This document shows positions 63,142-64,000 of a DNA stretch of 64,000 nt, in pieces (position 1 is the stretch's first letter; the number at the start of each line of letters is the position of its first letter). Position numbers and translations under genes: made by a program. The stretch comes from 21-14-0-10-47-8 sp966211795 (lineage in GTDB: Bacteria > Bdellovibrionota > Bdellovibrionia > Bdellovibrionales > Bdellovibrionaceae). The stretch spans positions 124,001 to 188,000 of the forward strand of contig CBIHNW010000005.1 of NCBI GenBank assembly GCA_966211795.1, read 5' to 3'. The notes below the pieces were generated by a model that searched no databases, had not been told where the DNA came from, and saw only the letters and a list, made by a program, of their open reading frames with translations.

Positions 63142-63837
63142 TTAAATGTTCTTCAGAAGGCTGTTGTAAACTTCGTCTTTGTCGACAAAGGTCACGCCGT
63201 AGCCATTGGCGCCGTTGGTTTGAGCTTTAGCCCAGACAACACGAACGTCGAAGACATATTGTTTGGCCGGTTGGCCGATGAATATGCTGAGCTTGACCAA
63301 ATCGCCCGCCTTGATTTCAAACTCGGTCCCCGTGCTTTCAAAATAAACGCCGCTTAGGGAGAGGTTCTTCATCACTCCTTGAAGCTTGCCTTCATGATGA
63401 TCGGAATAAATATCGACCGGCTGATCTGTCAAGTAGCGTGGATGAATTTGCTTTTGCCCATCTTTGAATTTCTGCAAAAGATCATTCACCGCTCGGTACA
63501 ATGCAAAGCCATCAATCGGGCTTTTCAACATCCGAACTTTGGAAAACTGCGTGCTCAGCTGCATGACCGGTGCGGATATAGCTGAGCAAAGAAAAACCAC
63601 AGCCTGATTGGGTGGAACATCTTTTCGAAGTTTGGTGAAAAAGTAACTTTGCAGAAGATCATCATCCGGAAGCTGCAGGACCAAAACATCCGGCGGCTGA
63701 GTGGTCCAGTAGGTGATATCCTGGGCGAAAGAAGCGGTGGTCTCGATCGCGAGACCACCCGGGTTGTGGTATTGAGCCACTTCCTCGATCTTGGATTGCT
63801 CATCAAAGGATGTGCTAATAATCAAGACCTTGTTCAA
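63142..63837 (-). CDS. PilZ-domain protein with receiver-like N-terminus
   Basis: The start is TTG at 63837 with GAGGGTGAA upstream. The 231-residue protein begins with a receiver-like fold that lacks the phosphate-accepting Asp (VLVLQLPD at the position). The C-terminal PilZ domain has the NLSLSGVYFES signature and a preceding HPRYLTDQ. The usual RxxxR pair is incomplete (only one Arg), so cyclic-di-GMP binding may be weak or lost. It begins 24 bases after the citrate synthase stop and may be cotranscribed. Confidence 0.82.
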   Translation of the reverse strand: MNKVLIISTSFDEQSKIEEVAQYHNPGGLAIETTASFAQDITYWTTQPPDVLVLQLPDDDLLQSYFFTKLRKDVPPNQAVVFLCSAISAPVMQLSTQFSKVRMLKSPIDGFALYRAVNDLLQKFKDGQKQIHPRYLTDQPVDIYSDHHEGKLQGVMKNLSLSGVYFESTGTEFEIKAGDLVKLSIFIGQPAKQYVFDVRVVWAKAQTNGANGYGVTFVDKDEVYNSLLKNI

Positions 63838-63861
63838 TTCACCCTCTCATTCCTAAAGCGA

Positions 63862-64000
63862 TTATCGTTTCTCGACTGGTGTCCACTTGAGGCCGCTCTT
63901 GCCGACCCATTTTCCACGTGGTCGGTAAATGCGGTTGTTCGCGTATTGCTCCATCGCGTGTGCGATCCAGCCGCTGATACGAGACACGGCGAAGATCGGC
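63862..64000 (-). CDS. gltA: Citrate synthase, C-terminal end (cut by window edge)
   Basis: Only the last 46 codons are visible. SRISGWIAHAMEQY and RIYRPRGKWVG match the C-terminal part of citrate synthase, the enzyme that joins acetyl-CoA and oxaloacetate at the entry of the citric acid cycle. The stop is TAA at 63862-63864. The rest lies beyond 64000. Confidence 0.9.
   Translation of the reverse strand, partial: PIFAVSRISGWIAHAMEQYANNRIYRPRGKWVGKSGLKWTPVEKR

Noticed and set aside
1..64000. CRISPR arrays, rRNA and tRNA genes
   Set aside because: No regularly spaced identical repeats and no segments resembling tRNA or rRNA were noticed in reading.

Overview
The window looks like a chromosome segment of a Bdellovibrio-type predator (Bdellovibrionota). 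The signs are a moderate G+C content, several flagellin paralogues in one cluster, and an unusual load of secreted lipoproteins, outer-membrane barrels and zinc proteases around a normal set of housekeeping genes. This placement rests on gene content and protein style only, because no rRNA or tRNA gene is present.

Bases 1-18619 hold the most unusual locus. Three very large lipoproteins carry a metzincin zinc site (HExxHxxGxxH plus a Met-turn, directly seen in two of them; the third is cut off by the window edge before its active site). They are interleaved with three related ~280-residue barrel-like proteins and two ~1100-residue lipoproteins that are related to each other. The locus is two divergent transcription units, around 7217-7452. 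The unit on the minus strand is barrel, protease, barrel, protease (cut by the window edge). The unit on the plus strand is protease, giant lipoprotein, barrel, giant lipoprotein.

Bases 18640-32702 hold addAB (double-strand break repair), a block of three FadL/PorV-like outer-membrane proteins with two related Cys-rich lipoproteins, an HNH-nuclease protein, a small barrel protein and coaE. Bases 32805-39236 hold a membrane Ser/Thr kinase with a PEGA domain, an acyl-CoA synthetase, and a second protease/barrel module built on a small matrixin-like lipoprotein.

Bases 39548-45045 are a flagellin region: a FlaG-like gene and three flagellins, all on the minus strand. A REP-associated tyrosine transposase (RAYT) with perfect 34-bp inverted flanks sits between the first two flagellins. 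The long intergenic gaps here contain hairpins, a plus-strand terminator with no obvious gene in front of it, and recurring GGACC/GGTCC palindromes.

Bases 45573-64000 hold a KaiC-like ATPase with a hybrid histidine kinase, a 3D-domain lipoprotein, and an operon of ferredoxin, endonuclease III, a DoxX-like protein and a thiamine-type ABC importer. These are followed by a GNAT enzyme, a lipoprotein, elbB, ddl, a small XRE regulator, a 157-bp symmetrical non-coding element, a zinc-ribbon miniprotein, an ALDH-like protein lacking its catalytic Cys, an adenine-N6-type methyltransferase, a secreted protein, a HIT protein, a PilZ protein and the 3' end of citrate synthase.
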